From: Vibrio sp. HA2012
Lineage (GTDB): Bacteria > Pseudomonadota > Gammaproteobacteria > Enterobacterales > Vibrionaceae
Reading direction: 5' to 3'
Assembly (NCBI RefSeq): GCF_002812955.1
Contig: NZ_PFXK01000003.1
Coordinates: 124,001-188,000, forward strand
Length of the DNA stretch: 64,000 nt
Under the pieces are notes generated by a model. That model saw nothing but the letters and a program-made list of their open reading frames with translations, did no database searches and had not been told where the DNA came from. Positions 17,717 to 25,026 of this stretch are shown here, piece after piece; position 1 is the stretch's first letter, and every line of letters starts with the position of its first letter. The position numbers and the translations under genes are program-made.

Positions 17717-18144
17717 TATTGCCTCCTGTTTCTCAGATTCTGTCTTCGACACGATGTATCGGAATATCGACAGCCATTTCCTCTTCCCCGGTTACCCCGA
17801 TGCCGCCCCATACCACAACCGGGCATAGCGAAACACGCCTGTTCCAGTTGATCATTCTGCCAGGCTTGGATCAACTCACTGATCTCACCGGAGCAGAAGG
17901 GATAAACCCGAATACCGCTCTCTTCTATCGCATACTGCAAGGAGCGGGAAATAGCCCCACATATCAGCAAATCAACTTTCTGTGCGGATAAAAATGTCAG
18001 TTTGTTCATCGCTGAATCCACAGGTAAATCAAATACCTTCTGATGCAGGATCTCTTTCTGCTCCGCCTCCAGCAGCAGTACGTATCCCGCAACATCAAAA
18101 ACCGGAGAGATTCGGTTATTCCAAATGGTTAATGCGACTTTCAT
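17716..18144 (-). CDS. NifX/ORP-domain protein with Gly/Arg-rich tail (first gene of operon)
   Basis: A 142-residue protein. Residues 1-105 are a NifX-type domain (MKVALTIWNNRISPVFDVAG, KVDLLICGAISRSLQYA). The last 35 residues are a Gly/Arg/Cys-rich tail (GCGMGRHRGNRGRGNGC) similar in style to the DUF5320 protein it is coupled to. The start at 18144 is supported by GGAG upstream and the family start. It is the first gene after the sigma54 promoter at 18214-18229, with an inferred leader of about 60 bases. Confidence 0.85.
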   Translation of the reverse strand: MKVALTIWNNRISPVFDVAGYVLLLEAEQKEILHQKVFDLPVDSAMNKLTFLSAQKVDLLICGAISRSLQYAIEESGIRVYPFCSGEISELIQAWQNDQLEQACFAMPGCGMGRHRGNRGRGNGCRYSDTSCRRQNLRNRRQ

Positions 18145-18213
18145 ACTGAACTCCATTGCTGATATACCGAAGTGACCTCAGGATTCAGAGATTGCTTCGG
18201 TTTATTTATACAG

Positions 18214-18229
18214 AGCAACAAACGTTCCA
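18214..18229 (-). promoter_or_regulatory. sigma54 (-24/-12) promoter of the ORP-like operon
   Basis: On the minus strand the sequence reads TGGAACG-tttg-TTGCT, against the consensus TGGCACG-N4-TTGCW: a single mismatch, with exactly 10 bases between the invariant GG and GC. It lies 70 bases upstream of the first NifX gene. A sigma54 activator gene is 2 kb away and TTGCA repeats lie further upstream. Confidence 0.78.
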
Positions 18230-18312
18230 GATCTAAATTAGTAATGATATGTTTATATTTAATTGATTTTATTAGATTTTTTAAAGGAAAGGGATAAAAA
18301 AGAAACGATATG

Positions 18313-18369
18313 AATGCAAAAATGCAACTATAACCATTGCATATAGACTTATTCGTGCAGCGATTGCAA
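18313..18369. promoter_or_regulatory. cluster of TTGCA/TGCAA repeats, candidate activator-binding sites
   Basis: Within 57 bases the motif TGCA occurs five times, mostly as TGCAA or TTGCA (18315, 18323, 18337, 18355 and the palindrome TTGCAA at 18364-18369). They lie about 85-155 bases upstream of the sigma54 promoter, the usual distance for enhancer-binding-protein sites. Binding by the nearby activator is inferred. Confidence 0.5.
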
Positions 18370-18395
18370 CGATAGAAACCAGGAGGAAAACAGCT

Positions 18396-18427
18396 AAAAA
18401 AAAGACCAGCAACAGTGTGCTGGTCTT
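18396..18427 (-). terminator. intrinsic terminator of the aminotransferase gene
   Basis: AAGACCAGCA (18402-18411) pairs perfectly with TGCTGGTCTT (18418-18427). On the minus strand it is followed by a T-run of about eight, a strong rho-independent terminator 20 bases after the aminotransferase stop. It insulates the ORP-like operon downstream. Confidence 0.88.
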
Positions 18428-18446
18428 ACAAGCGGATAAAAATCAG

Positions 18447-19445
18447 TTACGCTATTTTCGTTAACCAATTATGCGTATCCGGAGCCTTACCCCACTGAAT
18501 ATCGTTCAGTGCCTGACGCAATTTCTGTGCTACCGGCCCGATCTCACCTGAACCAACTTTACAATCCTTTCCGTTATGGATAAGAGTACCAACAGAAGTC
18601 AGTACAGCAGCTGTACCAGACAACATCGCCTCTACACCAGGTTTTGCTGCCCGTTCCAATAGCTCTTCTACAGATACCTCTCGTTCTGTTACCGTCATAC
18701 CAAGATCTTTGGCAATGGTTAAGATGCTTGAACGAGTCACACCATGCAGAAAACTTGAATCCAGTGCCTTAGTGATAATTTCATTACCATCCACCAGTAG
18801 AAAGTTGGCCGCACCGGTTTCAGTGATATAACCATTGGGACAGAAAAGCACTTGATCCGCCTGATATTTTTCTTTTGCTTCCAGCGTTGGGAACAAAGCA
18901 CTGGCGTAGTTACCACCACTTTTAATCATCCCCATGTGCGGTGCACAACGCTGACCGGTTTCATCCAGTAGCAAACGCAGTGCGTGCGCACCACCCGCAA
19001 AATAATCACCAACCGGAGACAGTAAAATATAAAGCATCGATGACTCAGAAGGTGCAGCAGCTTTACCCACAGCCGCTTCTGTGCCGATATGAGTTGGGCG
19101 GATATACATAGAACTAGGCGGCAGCGGGACGTCTGCAGCAAACTCAGCCACGATGTCAGTAATCATTTTTGACACCTGAGCTTTATCTACTTCAGGTAAA
19201 GAGAGCAGCTTACTGCTTTGCGCGAAACGCTCAACGTTTTGATCCATTCGAAACACATGCACGCTGCCGTCTTCGTGACGAAATGCTTTCAAGCCTTCAA
19301 AACAAGTACTTGAATAATGCAAGACGTGCGCACCCGGATGTAGTGAGATACTGTCTGATGAAACGATCTGAGCGTCAGTCCATTGATTATTGTCGAATGT
19401 TGCTAATGCCATTTTCGGCATAAACACGCTACCAAAAGCCGCCAT
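18447..19445 (-). CDS. ilvE: branched-chain amino acid aminotransferase
   Basis: A 332-residue fold-IV PLP aminotransferase that interconverts Leu, Ile and Val with their 2-oxo acids. Landmarks: HYSSTCFEGLKAFR near residue 43, the PLP lysine in MGMIKSGGNYASAL, FCPNGYITETGAANFLLVDG and LHGVTRSSIL. Length and motifs match the BCAT2/IlvK-like branch rather than the short E. coli IlvE. It sits between the sigma54 activator and the ORP-like operon but has its own terminator, so it is probably an independent unit. Confidence 0.9.
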   Translation of the reverse strand: MAAFGSVFMPKMALATFDNNQWTDAQIVSSDSISLHPGAHVLHYSSTCFEGLKAFRHEDGSVHVFRMDQNVERFAQSSKLLSLPEVDKAQVSKMITDIVAEFAADVPLPPSSMYIRPTHIGTEAAVGKAAAPSESSMLYILLSPVGDYFAGGAHALRLLLDETGQRCAPHMGMIKSGGNYASALFPTLEAKEKYQADQVLFCPNGYITETGAANFLLVDGNEIITKALDSSFLHGVTRSSILTIAKDLGMTVTEREVSVEELLERAAKPGVEAMLSGTAAVLTSVGTLIHNGKDCKVGSGEIGPVAQKLRQALNDIQWGKAPDTHNWLTKIA

Positions 19446-19672
19446 TATGATTTCCTACTAAATAAAATTACAAAGAGATGTCCTACTAAGTTTGGGCAGG
19501 CGATTAGATTGGATGTCCAAGACTTAATCGAAAAATACTAAAACAGATTGAGCTTATAAGGAAGTGAGTTATTTATAATCAGACACTTTTACTGCAAATT
19601 GCCTGACTAACCCGCCAGAAAAACGGAAATTTATCATCAAATCAGAAGGATGCTCTTATCACATAGTCCCGT

Positions 19673-19701
19673 TGACAGCTAAACGTCTGTCAGACGTTTT
19701 T
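19673..19701 (+). terminator. terminator-like hairpin with a competing alternative stem
   Basis: AACGTCTG-T-CAGACGTT followed by TTT (19682-19701) forms a T-tailed hairpin. TGACAG (19673-19678) can instead pair with CTGTCA (19687-19692), which would break the terminator stem. This is the geometry of an attenuator or the end of a small RNA; no rightward gene ends here. Confidence 0.4.
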
Positions 19702-19740
19702 CCGGCAGATTTTTTATGAAAATAATTTTCTATTCAAATG

Positions 19741-19785
19741 TTGATCCACATCACAATTAGAGCTATATTTGTGACGTGAATCACA
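19741..19785. promoter_or_regulatory. Crp site and Fnr-like site before a 52-residue gene
   Basis: TTTGTGACGTGAATCACAC contains the perfect Crp core TGTGA-N6-TCACA (19770-19785). Upstream, TTGATCCACATCAC (19741-19754) matches TTGAT-N4-ATCAA except at one base of the right half. A TATATT hexamer lies between (19764-19769). The Crp site is only 28 bases from the ATG, so it could repress or act on a nearby start point. Confidence 0.6.
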
Positions 19786-19812
19786 CATCATAACCACAAC
19801 GAGGACACAACT

Positions 19813-19971
19813 ATGAGCGCAACTCTAATCTCTCAGGTAAAAACAACCGAAATCGATAACAAAACAAAATCAGCGCTGTTTGATACGGCTTATCAATTCG
19901 CGTCAGTGCTAACCATGTTTGCTGTCACTGCAACAGTTGTTACCCTGATCAGCTTTCAGTGGATTGCTTAA
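19813..19971 (+). CDS. small membrane protein (52 residues)
   Basis: ATG at 19813, preceded by GAGGA (8-base spacing), opens a 52-codon frame ending with TAA. The hydrophilic N-terminus (about 27 residues) is followed by one hydrophobic helix (SVLTMFAVTATVVTLISFQW), predicting a single-pass inner-membrane protein. No family recognised. The clear ribosome binding site and the Crp/Fnr-like sites upstream argue that it is real; similar-sized proteins often adjust respiratory complexes or transporters. Confidence 0.65.
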   Translation: MSATLISQVKTTEIDNKTKSALFDTAYQFASVLTMFAVTATVVTLISFQWIA

Positions 19972-20008
19972 TCTGCAAACCAAAAATGGATTGGGTTATT
20001 ACACCCCG

Positions 20009-21376
20009 TCACCCCTGAATAAGACGGTTACGACCATTCTGTTTGGGGAAAGGGATATTTAAGGACTTCATTTTGCGATACAGTGTTGTTTTATGTACGC
20101 CAAGCTCTCTGGCCGTTGCTGCACGATTATAATTATTGCGTTTCAGCGCGGCCTGTATCGATTGTTTTTCAGCAACATCACGTACATCTCCAATACTTTC
20201 ACGTAATTTTACCGGTACAGTCCCTCCCCCCAACTCTGCTGGTAAATAAGCTGGCGTAATTTCATCTTTACCACAAAGCACAAAAGCTCTCTCTATTGTA
20301 TTTTCCAGCTCACGCACATTTCCCGGCCAGTCATGAGACATAAGTAAAGAAACAGCTTCTGGTGTAATAGTCTCAATAGCACGTTTCTGTAACCGGTTAA
20401 AATTACCGATAAACTGATCCACCAGCAAAGGAATATCTTCCTTTCTTGCCCGTAGTGGCGGCAATTTCAAATCCACAACATGAATCCGGTAATACAGATC
20501 TTGCCTGAAATCACCATTGGCGACCATCTGCATCAAATCACGGTGAGTTGCGACTATAATTCTGACATCACTTTTTTCTGAATGAATCGCCCCTAACGGT
20601 TCATAAATTTGTTCCTGCAGTACCCGAAGCAAACGAACCTGCAGTGCCGGACTGATTTCTCCAATTTCATCCAGAAACAGCGTTCCTCCTTTCGCTAAAG
20701 CAAAACGTCCAGGCTTATCATGCGTTGCGCCGGTAAATGCCCCTTTTTTGTAACCAAACAGTTCCGACTCCAGCAAATTGTCCGGCAAAGCACCACAATT
20801 CACTGCGACAAAAGGTTTATTTGCCCGGGGACTCATATCATGAATCGCCCGTGCCAGCAGTTCCTTCCCTGTACCGGTTTCTCCCTGAATTAATACCGTA
20901 CTCGGACTCTGAGCAATAGCCGGAAGCAACTCGAAAAGATTACGCATAATCGGACTATGGCTGATAAAATCACCTGCCTGAGAACGTCCTTTTAATGCAT
21001 TCCTTAGTGCTTCAACTTCACTCAGATCCCGGAATGTTTCTGCTCCGCCAATGATCCGGCCTTCTGCATCTTTGAGAACCGCAGTAGAAACAGAAATCGG
21101 GATCCGCTCGCCCTCAGCATCAATAATAAAACAAGGTTTGTTGACTATCGGAGTCTCACTACTGAGTGTACTGCGCAGTGCACAATCGGCTTCACACATG
21201 CTGGATTTAAACACCTCGGAACAGAGTTTCCCAATCGCTTCCAGTCTGGGAATGCCGGTGATCTCTTCTGCTGCACGGTTAAAAAAGCTGATACGCCACT
21301 GTTTATCAACCGTAAAAACACCATCAGAAATACTTTCCAGAATATCTGCTGTCATTGCGGGTAAACATGGGTTCAT
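20009..21376 (-). CDS. sigma54-dependent transcriptional activator with PAS sensor
   Basis: A 455-residue enhancer-binding protein. The N-terminal PAS domain (about residues 10-120) has a cysteine group (C52, and C61/C65 in MCEADCAL) that may bind iron-sulfur or sense redox. The central AAA+ domain has Walker A GETGTGKE (166-173), the sigma54 contact loop GAFTGA (212-217) and Walker [13 protein letters not shown] Fis-type HTH closes it ([21 protein letters not shown]). It is the obvious candidate to activate the ORP-like operon; in Desulfovibrio vulgaris the ORP operons are controlled by sigma54 and an adjacent regulator of this type. A response-regulator domain is absent, so it senses a ligand or redox state directly. 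Confidence 0.92.
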   Translation of the reverse strand: MNPCLPAMTADILESISDGVFTVDKQWRISFFNRAAEEITGIPRLEAIGKLCSEVFKSSMCEADCALRSTLSSETPIVNKPCFIIDAEGERIPISVSTAVLKDAEGRIIGGAETFRDLSEVEALRNALKGRSQAGDFISHSPIMRNLFELLPAIAQSPSTVLIQGETGTGKELLARAIHDMSPRANKPFVAVNCGALPDNLLESELFGYKKGAFTGATHDKPGRFALAKGGTLFLDEIGEISPALQVRLLRVLQEQIYEPLGAIHSEKSDVRIIVATHRDLMQMVANGDFRQDLYYRIHVVDLKLPPLRARKEDIPLLVDQFIGNFNRLQKRAIETITPEAVSLLMSHDWPGNVRELENTIERAFVLCGKDEITPAYLPAELGGGTVPVKLRESIGDVRDVAEKQSIQAALKRNNYNRAATARELGVHKTTLYRKMKSLNIPFPKQNGRNRLIQG

Positions 21377-21684
21377 TATGCTTTTTCCATCTTAGTGTTT
21401 TATCACGCCTAACCTAACACAGGTCAGCCGGTATGCCCAAGTGACCTTAGAAACTAAGGTAAAAAAACCGTGTCCCGAAGGCGCACGGCTTTTAATCGTC
21501 CCGGATCTGCAAAACTGATTCCGATAGAGATTTATTCCTCATCTTATATTTTCAGTAACAGCAAACTTAATCAGTGAATATACTAATGTATATCTATTTG
21601 TTTTTAAATGAGTTAGATAATATCAAACTATAATGTCGTATTATTTTGGCCTCAAAAAAGAGTCTTAATGACATACACGTGTAA
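21377..21684. other. intergenic region between activator and Crp/Fnr-type gene
   Basis: Both flanking genes point left. Besides the terminator at 21461-21493, it has a perfect dyad ACCTTAG-AAA-CTAAGGT at 21444-21460, about 70 bases upstream of the activator start, which may be an operator. The AT-rich part (21500-21660) could hold a leftward promoter for a short untranslated RNA ending at the terminator; no coding gene is visible. Confidence 0.4.
21461..21493 (-). terminator. intrinsic terminator (leftward)
   Basis: On the minus strand the hairpin GCCGTGCGCC-TTC-GGGACACGG-T7 is a strong terminator with one mismatch in the stem. It lies about 190 bases beyond the stop of the Crp/Fnr-type gene, leaving room for a long 3' UTR or an independent small RNA. 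Confidence 0.7.
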
Positions 21685-22368
21685 TTATGACACCTTCCCA
21701 AAGATATCCGGAGTCAGATCTACGGCATAACACAATTGGGGAATATCCATCAGCACCAGACTGTTTCCTGATTCCTGAAGATAGCCATTATTCTTTAACC
21801 TTTTAATTGCCCTGGATAAAGTCTCCGGGGTCATTCCCAATTGGGTCGCCAGTAGTTTTTTGGTAACCGGAAGAGCGACCTTATCTTCTTTTATATCCTG
21901 CAAACGGTATATTTCCGCTAATTTCATAACCAGACGCTGATTCGCATTCACCTGAGTCAAAATATTCAGTGTATCCATAAGAGAACAGATACGGTTAGAC
22001 ATATATCCCATTACTTTTAGTGCCAGCTCTGGTGAACTGGCAGCCATATGGGTCATACTCTTGTAGCTGTATGCCTGTAAAACGGAGTCCTGATCAGCCC
22101 GAGCACTCATCGGATACTCTCGTGGTGACATGAACATAGCCATCTCAGCCACTATACCGCCAGAAAAGAATACCTTAAATAATTTTTCATCTCCGTTTGG
22201 CATCAGACGATACAGTGACACTTTTCCTTTCTCTACCCAGTACATATGTTCCGCAGGATCCCCCTGCCGGAACAAAGTTTCGCCAGCACAAAAACGTACT
22301 TCCCGCCCAGAAGAAATAAGAGTCTGTTTTTGCTGTTCATTCAACAATGAAATGATTGATTCTGACAC
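21685..22368 (-). CDS. Crp/Fnr-family regulator (Dnr-like)
   Basis: A 227-residue regulator: cyclic-nucleotide-type beta-roll (about residues 10-120; GETLFRQGDPAEHMYWVEKGKV), dimer helix (about 120-150) and winged helix (about 165-215) with recognition helix TPETLSRAIKRLKNNG. It lacks the N-terminal Cys cluster of Fnr, so it is not an oxygen sensor of that kind; Dnr/NnrR-like haem or NO sensing is possible. The GTG start at 22368 has AGGAG 7 bases upstream. A longer GTG start at 22413 (AGGA 5 bases upstream) would put the TTGAT-N4-ATCAA box inside the gene. Confidence 0.85.
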   Translation of the reverse strand: MSESIISLLNEQQKQTLISSGREVRFCAGETLFRQGDPAEHMYWVEKGKVSLYRLMPNGDEKLFKVFFSGGIVAEMAMFMSPREYPMSARADQDSVLQAYSYKSMTHMAASSPELALKVMGYMSNRICSLMDTLNILTQVNANQRLVMKLAEIYRLQDIKEDKVALPVTKKLLATQLGMTPETLSRAIKRLKNNGYLQESGNSLVLMDIPQLCYAVDLTPDIFGKVS

Positions 22369-22383
22369 AACACTTCTCCTGCC

Positions 22384-22426
22384 TTGATAATTATCAAGCG
22401 CTACATCATCCACTTAATCCTAAAAT
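22384..22426 (+). promoter_or_regulatory. perfect Fnr/Dnr box and -10 of the methyltransferase-cupin operon
   Basis: TTGATAATTATCAA (22384-22397) is a perfect TTGAT-N4-ATCAA box. TAAAAT at 22421-22426 would set the start point near 22432, placing the box centre at -41.5, the classical activating position for the rightward operon. The same box lies just before the regulator's own start, so autoregulation is likely. Confidence 0.7.
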
Positions 22427-22558
22427 ACAAATAGTAATACTTATCATTGGTAATTTAAATTAGAACTTATGCAAACAATCAGCCCTTGTTTCAGAACCAT
22501 TGCAATCGCCTCTATGGCACTATTTTTTATTTCAGTCATTTGGGTATAGGAGACACAT

Positions 22559-23365
22559 ATGTCGGAAGAGCTGACAATGCCAGGTGAAAACCGTTTAATA
22601 GAAAAAACACCGGGTCACTGGGTTCTTGCTCAACTTGGGAAAAAAGTACTGCGCCCAGGAGGAAAAGAACTGACTAATAAAATGCTACATCACCTGAACA
22701 TTACCCCAGAAGACAAGGTTGTCGAATTTGCACCGGGAATGGGATATACCACTCGTTTGTGTCTGCAAAACTCTCCAGCTAACTACACAGCTATCGAACA
22801 GAATGAACAAGCTGCTGCTATCGTCCGTTCATATTTAAACGGAGTAAATCAGACATGTTGTCTTGGATCTGCTCAAGAGACAGGATTAAAAAACGCTATA
22901 GCAACGGTGGTCTATGGCGAAGCTATGCTGACCATGCAATCTGATTCGCGGAAGCAGGAAATTATTACAGAAGCTGCACGGATCCTTCAGTCCAGTGGTC
23001 GTTATGGAATTCACGAATTATGTATCTGCCCGGATCAAATCGACCCGGAAGAAAAACGTCTGATTCAAAAAGAGATAACCGAAACCATTCAGCATCCAGC
23101 AAAACCATTAACCCCGAAAGAATGGGAGAAAATGCTAGAAGAATGCGGTTTTGATATCGAATACAAGTCTGTCGCTCCGATGCACTTGCTGGAGCCTAAA
23201 CGCATGATTGATGACGAGGGTCTGTTTGGATTTTTTAAAATAGTCAGAAACCTGTTTTTTAAGCCAGGGGCCAGAAAACGGGTCTTTGGCATGCGCCGCA
23301 TCTTCAGAAAACACAGAAATAATCTGGCAGCCATTACATTAGTAGCCAAAAAGAAGGAAAAATAA
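22559..23365 (+). CDS. class I SAM-dependent methyltransferase
   Basis: A 268-residue soluble protein. The SAM-binding motif I is VVEFAPGMGYTTRLCL (about residues 55-70), with an acidic residue in AIEQN as motif II. The C-terminal part is basic (RKRVFGMRRIFRKHRNN). The substrate is unknown. It is divergent from the Crp/Fnr-type regulator and followed after 3 bases by a cupin gene, so the two form an operon behind a Fnr/Dnr box. This composition suggests a response to low oxygen or nitrogen oxides. Confidence 0.82.
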   Translation: MSEELTMPGENRLIEKTPGHWVLAQLGKKVLRPGGKELTNKMLHHLNITPEDKVVEFAPGMGYTTRLCLQNSPANYTAIEQNEQAAAIVRSYLNGVNQTCCLGSAQETGLKNAIATVVYGEAMLTMQSDSRKQEIITEAARILQSSGRYGIHELCICPDQIDPEEKRLIQKEITETIQHPAKPLTPKEWEKMLEECGFDIEYKSVAPMHLLEPKRMIDDEGLFGFFKIVRNLFFKPGARKRVFGMRRIFRKHRNNLAAITLVAKKKEK

Positions 23366-23368
23366 AGT

Positions 23369-23692
23369 ATGTTCGAATATACCTTACTTGATAACCTGAC
23401 TCACGAAGTTGATATCCCTAAGTCAGGAATCACCAGTTGTCCGGTATACAAAAGTGACAGGGTAAGAGCTGTTGTTTTTGGTTTTGCCGAAGGAGAAGAA
23501 ATGACAGAACACACTGCGGCTGTTCCGGCAATCGTTCATATTCTGGAAGGTGACGCAACCTTTACTTTTGAATCTGAAACCAAAGAACTGAGTCAGGGGG
23601 CATGGGCACATATGGATGCACATCTTCCACACAGCGTCATCGCTAAAACTCCACTAAAAATGGTACTTTACCTGCTTAGAGCACCGAAATAA
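23369..23692 (+). CDS. small cupin-domain protein
   Basis: A 107-residue single cupin. The beta-barrel motif region is GEEMTEHTAAVPAIVHILEGDATFTFE, then LSQGAWAHMDAHLPHSVIAKT with His residues that could bind a metal. Small cupins of this size are often metal- or ligand-binding accessory proteins. Only 3 bases separate it from the methyltransferase stop, so it is co-transcribed under the Fnr/Dnr box. Confidence 0.82.
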   Translation: MFEYTLLDNLTHEVDIPKSGITSCPVYKSDRVRAVVFGFAEGEEMTEHTAAVPAIVHILEGDATFTFESETKELSQGAWAHMDAHLPHSVIAKTPLKMVLYLLRAPK

Positions 23693-23705
23693 CCCAGTCA
23701 TAGCA

Positions 23706-23731
23706 AACCGGGAACAGAACTGTTCCCGGTT
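23706..23731 (+). terminator. terminator of the methyltransferase-cupin operon
   Basis: AACCGGGAACAG and CTGTTCCCGGTT form a perfect hairpin 14 bases after the cupin stop. The trailing sequence is only moderately T-rich. Confidence 0.65.
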
Positions 23732-24088
23732 ATATGCACTACAACTGATTTATATAACCGTTCTAGTTTCGATGCATGCCGTCTGCACTTCTCGCAATAG
23801 AAGAAAGGCTTGTCTAATCTCTCCTTCATCACCGAGTAGCTGAGCAAGTGTTATCAGCAAAATCATAACAATTGATCTGCAACAGCACGCCAGTTAAAAC
23901 TGGATAATGACAATCTTCACCGACTTATCTGTAGACTGAATCTGAAATAACTCAAAATAAAAGGTCTACGGAACTGCATATAAAAGTAAAATCAAAGTCA
24001 CAAACTTTACAAAACACTATTTCATTTTTATTGATTAAAGTAACCACAATGATAATAATGACCTGACTGGAAAATAAGGAGAAACTTT
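23732..24088. other. intergenic region upstream of kdgK
   Basis: No gene seen. A possible kdgK promoter is TTTACA (24006-24011), 17 bases, TATTGA (24029-24034). No clear Crp or KdgR-like operator could be assigned by eye. Confidence 0.3.
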
Positions 24089-25015
24089 ATGCCCGTCAAC
24101 AGCGTTGCCATCATTGGGGAATGTATGGTCGAGCTCAGAAAAACCGAATCCGGACTGCAGCAGGGATTCGGCGGTGATACTTTAAACACAGCAATCTATC
24201 TGTCTCGTCTGACCCATGAATCAGGTGTTAATGTTTCCTATATCACCGGACTTGGCAGAGATCCGTTCAGCAGAGAAATGCTGGATAACTGGCACACCGA
24301 GCATATCAATACCGAAATGGTTTATCTGTCTGCTGATAAGCTGCCTGGGATATATGCTATTGAGACAGCGGCTGACGGTGAACGCAGCTTTTACTACTGG
24401 CGCAATGATGCCGCTGCAAAATTCTGGCTGGAAAATATTTCTGTTGCCACATTGGTCAACGATCTGACACAGCATCAGTTGATATACATCAGTGGCATCA
24501 GTCTGGCGATACTACCTGCCGACAGCCGACAGAAATTACTTGATACTCTGACTCTTTGCCGCAGTAAGGGAGTCAAAGTTGCGTTTGATAATAACTTCCG
24601 GCCGGCTCTATGGGAAAGCAGAGACACTGCCAGACACTGGTACCAAAAAATTTTGAGTATCACAGATACTGCATTTCTGACATTTGATGATGAACAGGCA
24701 CTATGGGAGGACCAGTCAGAACAGGATGCAATCACCAGAACTCAGAAACTGGGCGTCAGCGAAATTGTGATTAAACGAGGTGGTGATGCCTGTCTGATAA
24801 TTTCGGGTACAGAGACCTACTCCGTTACACCGGCTAAAGTAGAAAATATTATTGATACTACTGCTGCCGGAGATTCGTTCAGTGCCGGTTATCTGGCCAA
24901 ACGTATTCTGGGTGGGTCATGTGCGGAATCAGGAGCATCCGGACATAAAGTCGCAGGAACCGTTATTCAGCATCGCGGTGCAATCATTCCGCAAGATGCG
25001 ATGCCGACCATTTAA
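24089..25015 (+). CDS. kdgK: 2-keto-3-deoxygluconate kinase
   Basis: A 308-residue PfkB-family sugar kinase that phosphorylates 2-keto-3-deoxygluconate to KDPG with ATP. The N-terminal GECMVELR and GFGGDTLNTAIYLSR motifs are typical of KdgK; the catalytic PfkB signature DTTAAGDSFSAGYLA lies near residue 255. AAGGAG precedes the ATG. The downstream eda and YhcH-like genes follow closely, forming an operon for uronate or gluconate breakdown through the lower Entner-Doudoroff route. Confidence 0.93.
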   Translation: MPVNSVAIIGECMVELRKTESGLQQGFGGDTLNTAIYLSRLTHESGVNVSYITGLGRDPFSREMLDNWHTEHINTEMVYLSADKLPGIYAIETAADGERSFYYWRNDAAAKFWLENISVATLVNDLTQHQLIYISGISLAILPADSRQKLLDTLTLCRSKGVKVAFDNNFRPALWESRDTARHWYQKILSITDTAFLTFDDEQALWEDQSEQDAITRTQKLGVSEIVIKRGGDACLIISGTETYSVTPAKVENIIDTTAAGDSFSAGYLAKRILGGSCAESGASGHKVAGTVIQHRGAIIPQDAMPTI

Positions 25016-25026
25016 AGGAGAACACA

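Larger units (their letters stand above)
19446..19812. other. intergenic region with hairpins and Crp/Fnr-like sites
   Basis: This stretch lies between the leftward aminotransferase and a small rightward membrane-protein gene. Apart from a T-tailed hairpin at 19681-19701 and the Crp and Fnr-like sites at 19741-19785, listed separately, I see no gene in it. Confidence 0.5.

Noticed and set aside
18364..18380. A second TGG...TTGCA sequence on the minus strand resembling a sigma54 promoter
   Set aside because: The GG-GC spacing is 11 rather than the required 10, and it lies within the repeat region upstream of the better promoter at 18214-18229.
22430..22448. Fur-box-like AATAGTAATACTTATCATT before the methyltransferase gene
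   Set aside because: Three mismatches to the defined positions of the consensus; the Fnr/Dnr box explains the region better.
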